Source: CAYMKL01 sp964390805 (GTDB lineage Bacteria; Chloroflexota; Anaerolineae; VGOG01). Taken from it: a stretch of 64,000 bases of DNA. The DNA lies in assembly GCA_964390805.1 (NCBI GenBank), contig CAYMKL010000006.1, forward strand, positions 1 through 64,000, read 5' to 3'. Made by a program: the position numbers and the translations under genes. The notes beneath the pieces are model-generated. The model saw only the letters and a program-made list of their open reading frames with translations, made no database searches and had not been told where the DNA came from. How positions within the stretch are numbered: position 1 is the first letter of the stretch; every line of letters begins with the position of its first letter. Below are positions 36,227-44,847 of this stretch, in pieces.

Positions 36227-36260
36227 AAGCCACCCTTGTCAACTGCATAGGTGGCTTCTT
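36227..36260. terminator. Bidirectional terminator-like hairpin
   Basis: AAGCCACC (36227-36234) pairs with GGTGGCTT (36250-36257), with an A run before and CTTG after. On the minus strand the A run reads as a T tract, so it would end the rlmI transcript. The stem is that of the hairpin at 139-175. Confidence 0.65.
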
Positions 36261-36301
36261 GAACGTCTGTTAGGCCAGGCTGCTATCACCCAGTTACGTG
36301 T

Positions 36302-37489
36302 TCAGATCGCGCGACACACAAACCCCTTCAAGTACTCCGACTCAGGAAACGTGAGCAGGATGGCGTGATCGGAGGCCTGAGAGAGCTTCTCAATGATCTG
36401 CACGTCGCGACCGGCGTCAACGCTGGCTCCGAAGAGCACTTTCTGGAAGAGGTCGGGACTCACCAAACCGGAGCAGGAGAAGGTGAAGAGGATGCCGCCG
36501 GGGGCGATGAGGTGCATAGCCAGGAGGTTGATGTCCTTGTAGCCCCGGCAGGCCGATTCCACCTGATGCTGAGAGTAGGCGAATTTCGGCGGGTCAAGGA
36601 TGATCAGGTCAAAGGTCCGCCCCTGAGCGCGGTACTCCCGCATCACTTGAAACACGTCCCCTTCCACGTACTCATCATGGCGATCAGCGTAGCCATTGAG
36701 AGCCATATTGCGCCGGGCCAACTCCAGGGCCTCGGCCGAGGACTCGACGTTGGTGATGAGCCCGGCTCCGGCTGCGGCAGCGTAGACGGCGAAAGCCCCG
36801 GTGTAGGCGAAGCAGTTGAGCACTTCCTTACCTGGACAGTACTTGGTTAGCTTTTGACGGTTCTCCCGCTGATCGAGATAGAAGCCGGTTTTGTGCCCCG
36901 TCTTTATGTCCACCAAGAAGCAGTGACCGTTCTCCGTTATCTCCAATAGGTCGGGCGGCTCCTCCCCATGCAGAAGGCCGCTGACTCGAGCCAATCCCTC
37001 CTTCTTCCGCACCTCCACGTCGCTCCGCTCGTAGATGCCTCTGGGCTTCAACAGATCAGCCACCAAGCCGACCAACTCAGCCTTCCAACGCTCGATCCCC
37101 AGCGTCAGAAACTGAACCACCAGATAGTCACTGTAGCGGTCGAGAATCAGGCCGGGCAAGAGGTCGGATTCGGCGTTGACCAGGCGGTAGGCGTCGGTGA
37201 ACGGATCATCGGCCAGGGCCTGCCGGCTGGCGAAAGCCCGCTCCAGCCGTCGCCGCCAGAAGTCCCCTCCGATGACTTCGCCCTCGTCCCAGGTGAGGAG
37301 GCGCACCGTTATCTGAGAGCGGCGGTTCAGGTAACCCCGGGCCAGGAAGCGCCCCCGGTAGTCAGATACCTCCACCACCTCCCCGTCGGCGACCTCTCCT
37401 TCGATGCGTTTGATGGCTCCGGAGAAGATCCAGGGATGTCGGTTCAGGACCGGCTTCTCACGGCCTCGTTTCAAGACAACTCGTGCCAT
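36302..37489 (-). CDS. rlmI: 23S rRNA cytosine-C5 methyltransferase, RlmI family
   Basis: A 395-residue class I SAM-dependent methyltransferase. Residues 1-75 are a PUA RNA-binding domain (VLKRGREKPVLNRHPWIFSGAI and YRGRFLARGYLNRRSQITVRLL). Residues about 165-390 are the Rossmann methyltransferase: VDIKTGHKTGFYLDQRENR, LNCFAYTGAFAVYAAAAGA (SAM-binding motif I) and DLIILDPPKFAYS. The order, length and DPPKF motif match RlmI/RlmO, which methylates a cytosine in 23S rRNA. The start at 37489 follows GAGGAGTGAC. Two REP-like hairpins lie directly upstream. It is transcribed alone, ending at the hairpin at 36227. Confidence 0.88.
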   Translation of the reverse strand: MARVVLKRGREKPVLNRHPWIFSGAIKRIEGEVADGEVVEVSDYRGRFLARGYLNRRSQITVRLLTWDEGEVIGGDFWRRRLERAFASRQALADDPFTDAYRLVNAESDLLPGLILDRYSDYLVVQFLTLGIERWKAELVGLVADLLKPRGIYERSDVEVRKKEGLARVSGLLHGEEPPDLLEITENGHCFLVDIKTGHKTGFYLDQRENRQKLTKYCPGKEVLNCFAYTGAFAVYAAAAGAGLITNVESSAEALELARRNMALNGYADRHDEYVEGDVFQVMREYRAQGRTFDLIILDPPKFAYSQHQVESACRGYKDINLLAMHLIAPGGILFTFSCSGLVSPDLFQKVLFGASVDAGRDVQIIEKLSQASDHAILLTFPESEYLKGFVCRAI

Positions 37490-37510
37490 GTCACTCCTCA
37501 AATTGCTCTA

Positions 37511-37560
37511 GCTGGATCTGGCGATCCAGCCATTGAGCGACGGATTTGGCAATCCGTCGC
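37511..37560. repeat. Pair of REP-like hairpins with TGGC loops
   Basis: GCTGGATC/GATCCAGC (37511-37530) and GCGACGGATT/AATCCGTCGC (37537-37560) are adjacent perfect hairpins, both with loop TGGC. They sit between divergent rlmI and the Nudix gene and do not have T tracts, so they are more like REP units than terminators. Confidence 0.7.
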
Positions 37561-37577
37561 GAGCCGAAGTGTCACTC

Positions 37578-37606
37578 TTGCCAAGCCGGTTAAAGGATGA
37601 TACAAT
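37578..37606 (+). promoter_or_regulatory. Promoter for the Nudix gene
   Basis: TTGCCA (37578-37583), a 17-nt spacer and TACAAT (37601-37606), 28 nt upstream of ATG 37634. Confidence 0.6.
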
Positions 37607-37633
37607 TGATGGCAGCGAAAGGAAAGACAATCC

Positions 37634-37987
37634 ATGCACAGAGAATACCCTGAAGCCCCCATCGTCGCGGTAGGCGTGGTGGTGAAACGAGGCCACGAGG
37701 TTCTCCTGGTGCAGCGGTTGAACGAGCCCAGTCGGGGCCGCTGGAGCCTGCCCGGCGGCGTGGTGGAGCTGGGGGAGACGGTGCGGGAGGCCGGCCAGCG
37801 GGAGGTGCAGGAGGAGTGTGGGCTACAGATCGAACCGGGCGAAATCCTGGCCATCGTAGACAATATCGTTCGCGACGAGGCAGGCCGCATCCGTTTCCAC
37901 TACGTCCTCATTGACCTCCTGGCCAAATACGTCGGCGGCGAACCGGCAGCGGCCTCAGACATCGGCGATGCCCGCTGGGTGAGCTAA
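37634..37987 (+). CDS. Nudix hydrolase with a premature stop
   Basis: The frame encodes 117 residues with an intact Nudix box, GGVVELGETVREAGQREVQEECGL (Gx5Ex7REVQEECGL; residues about 41-64), which binds metal and cleaves nucleoside diphosphate-linked substrates. It ends ARWVS then TAA (37985-37987). Without a gap the same frame continues EKLGELDVTEKARELVQKVL to a TGA at 38063-38065, exactly the C-terminal helix normally found after ARWV. So a single stop has removed the last helix of an MTH1/NUDT-like protein of about 143 residues. The core may still fold. Alternatives are a sequencing error or stop read-through. The substrate cannot be told. AAAGGAAAG precedes ATG. Confidence 0.75.
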   Translation: MHREYPEAPIVAVGVVVKRGHEVLLVQRLNEPSRGRWSLPGGVVELGETVREAGQREVQEECGLQIEPGEILAIVDNIVRDEAGRIRFHYVLIDLLAKYVGGEPAAASDIGDARWVS

Positions 37988-38045
37988 GAGAAGCTGGGAG
38001 AGCTCGACGTGACCGAGAAGGCAAGGGAGCTTGTGCAGAAGGTGC

Positions 38046-39290
38046 TCAGGTCCGCGCCGAGCTGAAGCTCGACGCTAAGATACCAAACAACAGCAATCCG
38101 ATGCCGGCTAACAGCAGCCAGCGGTCACCCACCCACTGTCCGCCGGTCTCGGGAAGCCACGGCAAGCGCGGCAGCCACTCAACTAGCGTTTCCGCCTCGG
38201 TGTCCAAGACGAAAGCCAGGTGAGCCTCAGGGCGGCAGCGCGACATGGCATTTCCAGAGCCATAGATCAGCCCACCGGCCGGGATGGGCATCAGACTGTT
38301 CACATAGACCAACAGGAGAACCTCGCTGCACTTGACCCCCTCCGGCGGAGTCGGCTCCTGGAAGGTGATGGTCAATTTGCGCTCCCTCGTCTCCGGCAGC
38401 AAGACGAATACATGGAAAGTCATCGCGCCGTCGCTCTCGCCAGCGACGTACAGCTCGCCGTCGGCGGGATCAACCGCCAGGGTGTACTGCTGCCTCGACG
38501 GCACGTTCGTCAGTGGGTCCAGCCACTGCTGGCTAGCGGTATCCAGTACGTGGATCGCGTCTGGCAGGGCCAGGTAGAAGCGCCTACGCGTCGGGTCCAC
38601 CGCCATCCCGAAGAGATACCCCTCTGGCCGGGACAGCTCCGCCAGCACCGCGTCATCGGCTGTGTTGATCACGGCGACGCTCTCGTCGCTCGCTAGATAG
38701 AGCCGGCCACCCTCGCGGTCGAGCAGCACCCGACGGCCGCCAGGCAGCGTCCCCAGCTCTGTCAGCGTGACCGTGTCGTAGACTACAGTGTCCGTCTCGC
38801 CGACGGCGTAGAGCTTGCCGTGTGCTGGATCAGCGAGCAACTGGATGTACGGATAGACGACACCCAGGGGAATCTGCTGCACTATGGTGCCTTGGGCAGC
38901 GTCAATACCGAACAGCGTCCAGTGGTGCCCCTCCGGCCCTCGCCCCACGCTGTTGATGGCAAAGAGGCGTCCAGCCTGCTCGTCCAACGCCAGCGTCCGG
39001 ATGCCCATACCCTCGTAGCGATGGCCGGGAACACCCACGTCGGCGATGATACTCACCAATTGACCGCTCTCCACGTCCATAGCCAGGATGCGGTTGTCAT
39101 AGGCCAGGTAAGTGTACAGCCGTCCGGCGACGGGGTCCAGTAGCAATTCCCGCGGCCCCACTTGGCTGATCACTGCCCCCACGGGTGCGGCCAGCCCCGC
39201 CAGCAACAAGAGGCTCAGCAACAGGACCACGGACGGTCCCCGTATGGGGATGCCCCAGAGGCCGGATTTGCCATCCGTGTTTCGTCTCAT
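38046..39290 (-). CDS. LPETG-anchored surface beta-propeller
   Basis: A 414-residue exported protein. Residues about 18-40 are the signal segment (VVLLLSLLLLAGLAAPVGA). Residues about 45-340 hold YncE/YVTN-like propeller units (RELLLDPVAGRLYTYL, RTLALDEQAGRLFAIN, LLADPAHGKLYAVGE, VLLDREGGRLYLASDE, MAVDPTRRRFYLALPD, LAVDPADGELYVAGE). The C-terminus has LPETG at residues 379-383, then a hydrophobic helix (LLLAGIGLLLFGILA) and a short SSART tail, the layout of a sortase substrate. No sortase gene is in the window. GGAGGG lies about 10 nt before ATG. Its 3' end overlaps the lost C-terminal codons of the convergent Nudix gene by 20 nt. Confidence 0.75.
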   Translation of the reverse strand: MRRNTDGKSGLWGIPIRGPSVVLLLSLLLLAGLAAPVGAVISQVGPRELLLDPVAGRLYTYLAYDNRILAMDVESGQLVSIIADVGVPGHRYEGMGIRTLALDEQAGRLFAINSVGRGPEGHHWTLFGIDAAQGTIVQQIPLGVVYPYIQLLADPAHGKLYAVGETDTVVYDTVTLTELGTLPGGRRVLLDREGGRLYLASDESVAVINTADDAVLAELSRPEGYLFGMAVDPTRRRFYLALPDAIHVLDTASQQWLDPLTNVPSRQQYTLAVDPADGELYVAGESDGAMTFHVFVLLPETRERKLTITFQEPTPPEGVKCSEVLLLVYVNSLMPIPAGGLIYGSGNAMSRCRPEAHLAFVLDTEAETLVEWLPRLPWLPETGGQWVGDRWLLLAGIGLLLFGILASSFSSART

Positions 39291-39396
39291 TAACTCTTCT
39301 CCCTCCTGCTGTTCTATCTTTGTTCAGCGCGCCTGCGCTGTCATCGTTTCCTGACCGACGGAGCCAACAGAGACGAAGCTGAGTCTTATTACCCTT

Positions 39397-41481
39397 TCAG
39401 CCCAGTGCTTCAGCGCCAGGCGTGCTCCCGATCATGCCCAGCAGCTCTGCCTCCTCAATCACAGGCACGCCCAGCTCACGAGCTTTGTTGTATTTGGTGC
39501 CGCCAGGGGCCTCCCCTACAAGCAGATAATCGGTCCTGCCAGAGACGGATCCTGTAACCTTGCCACCGTAGCGCTCAATGAGCGCCTTGGCCTCGTCACG
39601 GCTCATAGAGGGCAGAGTGCCGGTGATGACGAAGGCCAAGCCCGCCAGGGTCTGGGGTATCTCCTCCCCAACCTCCCCCCTCTCTTCCATCCTGACCCCA
39701 GCCCGCCGCAGCTTCTCGATCAGCTCCCGGTGCCGCCCCCGCCCAAACCACTCCACGATGCTGCCCGCTGTGCTAGGCCCCAGGCCCTCGATGGCTTCCA
39801 ATTCCTCCTGAGTAGCAGCCATCAGCTCATCAACGGACGAGTAGTGCTCGGTCAAGAGCTGGGCCACGGTGCTCCCCACGAAGCGGATGCCCAGGGCGGT
39901 GAAAAGGCGCCAGAGAGGCCGATCCTTGGAGGCCTCGATAGCGACCACAAGGTTGTCGCTGCTCTTCTCGGCGAAGCCCTCCAAGGGCAAGATGTCCTCT
40001 CGCTGGAGATAGTAGAAGTCGGCCACATCCTTGAGCAGCCCCTCTTTCACGAACTGCTCGGCCGCTCGAGAGCCGAAGCCCTCGATGTCCATAGTCCCCC
40101 GGAAAGCAAAGTACTCCACTCGTCGCACCAACTGAGCGGGGCAGGCGGCATTGACACAGTAATGGGCCACCTCGTCCTCAGGCTTCACCGCCGGCTCGCC
40201 GCAGGCAGGACAGCGGTCGGGCATGCCGAACATCCTCTCCTCCCCAGTGCGGAGGTCCACGATGGGCCCGACCACGTAGGGGATGACCTCGCCAGCCCGC
40301 CGCACGGTGACGGTGTCGCCGATGCGGATGTCCTTGCGGTGGATGTCCTCCTCATTATGTAGAGATGCTTGCCTGACGATGACGCCCCCCACTTCCACTG
40401 GCTCCAGGATGGCAAAGGGGTTCAGGGTGCCGGTGCGACCGACGTTGATGCCGATGTTCAACAGCCTGGTCGTCGCCTCCCGGCCAGGGAATTTGTAGGC
40501 GATAGCTCCGCGGGGGGCGTTACCCACGGCTCCCAGATGCTCCCGAAGCTCCAGGGAGTTGATCTTGACCACCACCCCATCCACCTCGTAGTTGAGAGAA
40601 TCCCGCTTCTGCATCCACTCGTGGCAGTAGACCACAACTTCCTCGAAGTCAGGAAGCAAGCGGCTATCGCGATTGACGGGGAAACCCATCCCCTTGAGGT
40701 ACTGGAGGGCATCCCACTGAGTGGCGACGGTGACCCCGGGAGGTTGTCCCGCGCTGTCCACTACGGCGTAGGTAAAGATGGACAGGGGACGGGAGGCGGT
40801 GATGCGGGAGTCGAGCTGGCGCACCGAGCCAGCGGCGGCGTTGCGGGGATTGGCGAAGGTTTTCTGGTCCAGCTCCGCCTGGCGGCGGTTGAACGCCTCG
40901 AACTGGGCAAGGGGCATGTAGGCCTCGCCCCGCACCACCAAACGGGCTGGCGGTGGCCCTTCGATAGACTCAGGACATGGCCCGTCGGGCGAGACGGGGA
41001 TGCGCAGGGGAACGCCCTTGATAGTCTTGATGTTGGCGGTGACATCCTCCCCCTCAACGCCGTTGCCCCGCGTCGCGCCTTGAACGTAGCGCCCGTCCTC
41101 GTAGGTGAGCACCACCGTCAGGCCGTCAATCTTGGGCTCCACCACGTACTGCAAATCCTTCTGCCCCACCCCTTCCGGCAAGAGCTTGCTGATGCGCTCC
41201 AACCAGGCCCGCAGCTCCTCCTCGTCAAAGGCATCGTTCAGGCTGAGCATCGGTTTTGGATGGCGCACCTTCTCGAACCTGTCCAGCGGTTCGGCTCCCA
41301 CCCTTTGAGTGGGCGAGTCCGGAGGAACCAGCAATGGGTGGGCCGCCTCCAGCTCCCGCAGCTCCCGCATCAGCCTGTCGTACTCGGCGTCGCTGACGAC
41401 GGGGGAGTCCAGCACGTAATAGCGGTAATTATGGTAACGTATGTCCTTGCGCAGCTCCTCGATTCGCTCTACAATGCTCAT
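39397..41481 (-). CDS. ligA: NAD-dependent DNA ligase
   Basis: A 694-residue LigA that seals nicks in DNA with NAD. Domain order is standard: Ia (IRYHNYRYYVLDSPVVSDAEYDRLM), adenylation domain with the active-site lysine in VEPKIDGL, OB fold (GRTGTLNPFAILEPVEVGGVIVRQASLHNEE), zinc finger with the four cysteines of CPACGEPAV and HYCVNAACPAQ, helix-hairpin-helix repeats (EGFGSRAAEQF, IEGLGPSTAGSI) and a C-terminal BRCT domain. The start is ATG 41481 (MSIVERIEELRKDIRYHNYR), matching the family; the longer frame adds 25 unrelated residues. A short repeat at 40957 adds CPESIEGPPPA in frame inside the adenylation domain, before RLVVRGEAYMP. Confidence 0.95.
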   Translation of the reverse strand: MSIVERIEELRKDIRYHNYRYYVLDSPVVSDAEYDRLMRELRELEAAHPLLVPPDSPTQRVGAEPLDRFEKVRHPKPMLSLNDAFDEEELRAWLERISKLLPEGVGQKDLQYVVEPKIDGLTVVLTYEDGRYVQGATRGNGVEGEDVTANIKTIKGVPLRIPVSPDGPCPESIEGPPPARLVVRGEAYMPLAQFEAFNRRQAELDQKTFANPRNAAAGSVRQLDSRITASRPLSIFTYAVVDSAGQPPGVTVATQWDALQYLKGMGFPVNRDSRLLPDFEEVVVYCHEWMQKRDSLNYEVDGVVVKINSLELREHLGAVGNAPRGAIAYKFPGREATTRLLNIGINVGRTGTLNPFAILEPVEVGGVIVRQASLHNEEDIHRKDIRIGDTVTVRRAGEVIPYVVGPIVDLRTGEERMFGMPDRCPACGEPAVKPEDEVAHYCVNAACPAQLVRRVEYFAFRGTMDIEGFGSRAAEQFVKEGLLKDVADFYYLQREDILPLEGFAEKSSDNLVVAIEASKDRPLWRLFTALGIRFVGSTVAQLLTEHYSSVDELMAATQEELEAIEGLGPSTAGSIVEWFGRGRHRELIEKLRRAGVRMEERGEVGEEIPQTLAGLAFVITGTLPSMSRDEAKALIERYGGKVTGSVSGRTDYLLVGEAPGGTKYNKARELGVPVIEEAELLGMIGSTPGAEALG
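40957..40980. repeat. In-frame CTTCGAYARRCTCAGG repeat in ligA
   Basis: CCCTTCGATAGACTCAGGAC lies in the ligA reading frame. It lengthens a surface loop between IPVSPDG and RLVVRGE, where most LigA proteins have only a few residues. Confidence 0.7.
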
Positions 41482-41649
41482 CTTCCATAGCTCCTGGCAA
41501 TCTTTCCTTAGCGAGGTTCTCCGCCAATTATAACACCTTTGCCAGCCGCTTGTCAAAAAAGAGGCCGCGAATCAACGATAGAGAGCGACAATCTGAAATG
41601 AGTGAATTGAAAGTACGGATTGTACGTCTAGCAAAGCACCATAACCCTC

Positions 41650-41673
41650 GCCCCCGAGCATTGTCTCGGGGGC
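41650..41673. repeat. GC-rich hairpin
   Basis: GCCCCCGAG (41650-41658) and CTCGGGGGC (41665-41673) form a perfect 9-bp stem with loop CATTGT. There is no T tract. It lies between divergent ligA and the membrane-protein gene. Confidence 0.6.
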
Positions 41674-41690
41674 AAGCCGTTGGCCATCGC

Positions 41691-41719
41691 TTGACAAAAA
41701 CACAGAGTGGCTATAGAAT
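41691..41719 (+). promoter_or_regulatory. Promoter for the membrane-protein gene
   Basis: Perfect TTGACA (41691-41696), a 17-nt spacer and TAGAAT (41714-41719), just 10 nt before ATG 41729, so the transcript would be nearly leaderless. Confidence 0.6.
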
Positions 41720-41728
41720 GGGCCTACG

Positions 41729-42547
41729 ATGCCCTACGACAAACTAAGTGCTGTGGTAAGTGTGATACTGCTTTGTCTGGCCCTCTCCCTGATGGTCGTC
41801 TTACCGACGGAGGCCTTCTCCTTCGCCATTCTGGGCTCAACTCTGACGGTCCCACTCTCTCAGAACTGGCTGGCGGCTGGGCTACTGGCCAGCATGGCCT
41901 GTGTCGGCACCGCCTCCATCATGCGTCTCCATCCCCTGTCCCAGGAAGGTAAACTCCCCCGTACTTTCGTTTTCTGGATTCTCCCCGGCTTGGCGATGCT
42001 GCTGGTCACGATCCTCTTGCCTCAAGCCCCAGACCGAATCTACACCCTGGGCGGACTGGTTGTGATGGGAATCCTTCTCCTGCTGATTATCACCGCCGAA
42101 TATCGCACCGTTGATACGAGCGCCCCTGGCTACAAGACAGCCCGGTTGGGCCTGAACTTCATCGCTTATCTCATGGCCCTTGTCCTTTTCGCCCTCATCA
42201 ACGGGAGCAAGGCTCCTGGGCTGCTCATGGCCACGGCAGCGTTGGTCGGGAGTGGCTTACTGGCCCTGGATCTGCTGCACGGCGCGCAACAGGGCCTCAG
42301 ACAAACCAGCCTCTACGCCCTGATCGTCGGTCTGGTCATGGGCGAGATCGTCTGGACCTTGAGCTACTCGAAGATGAACAGCCTGACCGCACGGGACACC
42401 CTCCCCATCTTGCTGCTGCTCATCTTCTACCTCATCACCGGCCTCGCCCGGCAGGGGCTCCTGAAACTCCTCAGCCGACGGATCCTCGTCGAGTTCGCTG
42501 TGGTAGCCCTGATCGGCCTGGCGCTGCTTCTCAGGTACGCCTCCTGA
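41729..42547 (+). CDS. Multi-pass membrane protein of unknown function
   Basis: A 272-residue protein with about eight hydrophobic segments (for example SVILLCLALSLMVVLP, LAMLLVTILL, LGGLVVMGILLLLIITAEY, FIAYLMALVLFALI, LVEFAVVALIGLALLL). I do not recognise the family with confidence; the size and layout recall membrane proteins annotated as DUF5656 in Chloroflexota. There are no catalytic motifs that I can name. It is transcribed alone from the nearly leaderless promoter and converges on the amine-oxidation cluster with only 7 nt between stop codons. Confidence 0.7.
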   Translation: MPYDKLSAVVSVILLCLALSLMVVLPTEAFSFAILGSTLTVPLSQNWLAAGLLASMACVGTASIMRLHPLSQEGKLPRTFVFWILPGLAMLLVTILLPQAPDRIYTLGGLVVMGILLLLIITAEYRTVDTSAPGYKTARLGLNFIAYLMALVLFALINGSKAPGLLMATAALVGSGLLALDLLHGAQQGLRQTSLYALIVGLVMGEIVWTLSYSKMNSLTARDTLPILLLLIFYLITGLARQGLLKLLSRRILVEFAVVALIGLALLLRYAS

Positions 42548-42554
42548 GCCACCC

Positions 42555-43544
42555 TCACAACTCCACCTCGATGCCTAGCCCCAGCGTCTCGGCCCGCGTC
42601 AGCACCGCGCAGGCCACCGACACATCCTGCACGGCATTGCCCACCGACTTGAAGAGTGTGATCTCCCCAGCAGTCTCGCGCCCTGGCCTGGTCCCGGCAG
42701 CGATCTCCCCCAGCTCGGCGTAGATAGCGTCTTCGGCGATCAGACCCTTCTGGATGGGTATGATCAGGTCGCCCGTTTCGGCCAGGCTTGCCTCCCGTGA
42801 ACCCACCACGATTCTCGCCCTGCGGACCGTCTGCTCGGGAACCTCCTGCATCTCCGGCGTGAAGGAGCCGACGGCGTTGATGTGGGCACCGGGCTTGAGG
42901 TCCGCATCGGCGAAGACAGGCGTCCTGGAGGTGGTGGCGGTGCATAAGACATCGGCCTCACGGACGGCCTCCGCCGGGGAGGAGGCGGCCCGGAGGTCTG
43001 CGGGCACCCTCCCCTTTCCCCCCATCTCCTGGGCGAACCTTTCCGCCGTCTGGGGGTTGACGTCGTAGACCCAGGCTCTTTCAATGTCCCGCACCTCGCA
43101 GACCGCCAAAAGCTGGGTGCGCCCCTGGGCTCCCGCCCCGAAGATGGCCGCCACCTTGGCGTCCTTCCTGGCTAGGAGGTCGGTGGCCGCGCCCGAAGCC
43201 GCGCCGGTGCGCAGCGCGGTGAGATAGGTGCCGTCCATCACCGCCACCGGCCGTCCGGTAGATGCCTCCACCACGGCCACCAAGGCGAAGATGGTCGGCA
43301 ATCCCATCTTCAGGTTGCGGGGAAAGACAGACACGATCTTCACCCCCAGGTCGTCGCTCTCCGAGAGGTAGGCAGGCATGAACAGAGCCACTCCCTCGTG
43401 TCTATCCACCGGCAGTTGAGTGCGCAGGGGCACCACCGCCTTCCCCGCCGAGAGTTGAGCGAAGGCCCCCTTGACGGTCTCAATGGCCTCCCACATGGGG
43501 ACGGCTTGCTGGACGTCCTGCTTCGAGAGCACTCGTAGTTTCAT
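42555..43544 (-). CDS. Ornithine cyclodeaminase / mu-crystallin family oxidoreductase
   Basis: A 329-residue NAD(P)-binding protein. The N-terminal half carries the substrate residues of the family (VVPLRTQLPVDRHEGVALFMPAYL, GVKIVSVFPRN with the conserved Lys, MDGTYLTALRTGAASGAA). The C-terminal half is a Rossmann domain with IFGAGAQGRTQLLAV. Members act as ornithine cyclodeaminase, L-alanine dehydrogenase or Delta1-pyrroline-2-carboxylate reductase. I favour the last, since the neighbours are DAO flavoproteins and a proline-dehydrogenase-like electron-transfer protein, but this is inference. The start follows GGGAGGGACAA. It is the last gene of the minus-strand cluster. Confidence 0.85.
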   Translation of the reverse strand: MKLRVLSKQDVQQAVPMWEAIETVKGAFAQLSAGKAVVPLRTQLPVDRHEGVALFMPAYLSESDDLGVKIVSVFPRNLKMGLPTIFALVAVVEASTGRPVAVMDGTYLTALRTGAASGAATDLLARKDAKVAAIFGAGAQGRTQLLAVCEVRDIERAWVYDVNPQTAERFAQEMGGKGRVPADLRAASSPAEAVREADVLCTATTSRTPVFADADLKPGAHINAVGSFTPEMQEVPEQTVRRARIVVGSREASLAETGDLIIPIQKGLIAEDAIYAELGEIAAGTRPGRETAGEITLFKSVGNAVQDVSVACAVLTRAETLGLGIEVEL

Positions 43545-43607
43545 TTGTCCCTCCCATTCTCCAGTCAATAAGGCAGGGCAGAATCGCCCCCGCTGCCCTC
43601 CCACATC

Positions 43608-44765
43608 CTACTTCAGCTTCTCTTCCCCGCCGAACTCCCGATACGGGCTCAGCTCCTCCAGCGTTTCCTCATCCTCCGGCGTCAGCTCTTCCTGCACCAT
43701 GCGACTCAACAGAGAACCTACCCCCGGTCCCAACATATAGCCTTGCCCACACATGCCAACGGCGTAGATGTATCCTGCCAGTTCCCGCACCCACCCAATG
43801 ATAGGGAAGCCATCAGGCGTCATCGGATAGAGCCCCCGCCAGGTGCGGCGTACCCGGATGTTAGCCAGTTTGGGCATCAAGCCCACCATCCGTGGCGCGA
43901 TCATCGGCAGGAATTCCGAGGTCTCCCGGCGGTCGGTGCCCACAATAGGCGGCTCCGGCGTGATGCAGAAGACAAGCGCGCCGGTCCCTTGCTGGTAGAA
44001 GTAGTAGTTCTTAGAGCCCTCAGCGGGGCGGATGTCCACGATCATCGGCTCCACGAAGCGCGCCACCGGCTCGGTGATGCCCGCCTCATGGCTATCTGGC
44101 GCCACCGGCGCATCCAACCCGGACATCTGGGCGACCGCTCGCGCCCAAGGACCAGCAGCGTTGATCACCGTCTCCGTGGCGTAGCCTCCCTGGTCGGTGC
44201 GGACTCCGACCACCTTTCCTCGACGGCGAATGATTCCGGTAACCCGCTCGTGGAAACGGAACTCGACTCCCCGCTCTCTCGCGCGGGTGTAGAACGCATG
44301 CGCAGTCAGCAAGGGCGACGCAGCCCCATCCCCAGGCGAGTAAGTCCCACCGATGAGGTGCTCAGGCTGCAAATCTGGGATTACTCCCAACAGGTCATCC
44401 CGATCCAGCCAGCGGATATCCAAGCCATAAGCCTGCTGAATCTTCAACAAGTCCTTGAGGACCAACTCCTCCCGCTCGCGATGGGCGACGAAGGAGTAGC
44501 CGCCCTGAACCCACTCGATGTCATCCCCGTAGGTCTCCTCCCAGGTGGAGAACACCTCAATGGACTTGAGGCAAAGGCGAATCTTCGATGGTGCCGAGTG
44601 GGTGGCGCGGATGCCGCCGATGGCCGCCTTGTTGGAGCCCTGTCCGGGGCTGGCGAATTGATCAATGACTAACGGCTTCAGTCCAGCCTGAGCCATGAAG
44701 AATGCAGTCGGCAGCCCAACACTTCCTGCACCGACGATGATGACGTCGTAGACCCGGGTGGTCAT
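43608..44765 (-). CDS. DAO-family FAD-dependent oxidoreductase 1
   Basis: A 385-residue flavoprotein of the D-amino-acid oxidase / sarcosine oxidase beta-subunit group. VIIVGAGSVGLPTAFFMAQ (residues about 7-25) binds the ADP of FAD; IGGIRATHSAPSKIRL is the flavin-contact segment; INAAGPWARAVAQMSG and GLYPMTPDGFPIIGWV with GMCGQGYMLGPGVG close the FAD site as in glycine/sarcosine oxidases. It oxidises an amine or imino acid, and here may be the catalytic subunit paired with the iron-sulfur protein at 45560. ATG 44765 follows GGAGAGG. The REP pair at 44782 lies directly upstream, and the RAYT gene separates it from its probable partner. Confidence 0.87.
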   Translation of the reverse strand: MTTRVYDVIIVGAGSVGLPTAFFMAQAGLKPLVIDQFASPGQGSNKAAIGGIRATHSAPSKIRLCLKSIEVFSTWEETYGDDIEWVQGGYSFVAHREREELVLKDLLKIQQAYGLDIRWLDRDDLLGVIPDLQPEHLIGGTYSPGDGAASPLLTAHAFYTRARERGVEFRFHERVTGIIRRRGKVVGVRTDQGGYATETVINAAGPWARAVAQMSGLDAPVAPDSHEAGITEPVARFVEPMIVDIRPAEGSKNYYFYQQGTGALVFCITPEPPIVGTDRRETSEFLPMIAPRMVGLMPKLANIRVRRTWRGLYPMTPDGFPIIGWVRELAGYIYAVGMCGQGYMLGPGVGSLLSRMVQEELTPEDEETLEELSPYREFGGEEKLK

Positions 44766-44781
44766 GCATACCTCTCCATAA

Positions 44782-44847
44782 GTAGGACAAGTTGGCAACT
44801 TGTCCTACTGTGGCGGGAGGAGTAGGACAAGTTGCCAACTTGTCTAC
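44782..44847. repeat. REP pair (BIME) at the 3' end of the RAYT gene
   Basis: Two 26-27-nt palindromes (44782-44808 and 44822-44847) of the form GTAGGACAAGTTGSCAACTTG followed by TCCTAC or TCTAC are separated by 13 nt. The stop codon of the transposase lies inside the second unit. Matching units flank the other side of the gene at 45500-45563. Confidence 0.88.
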
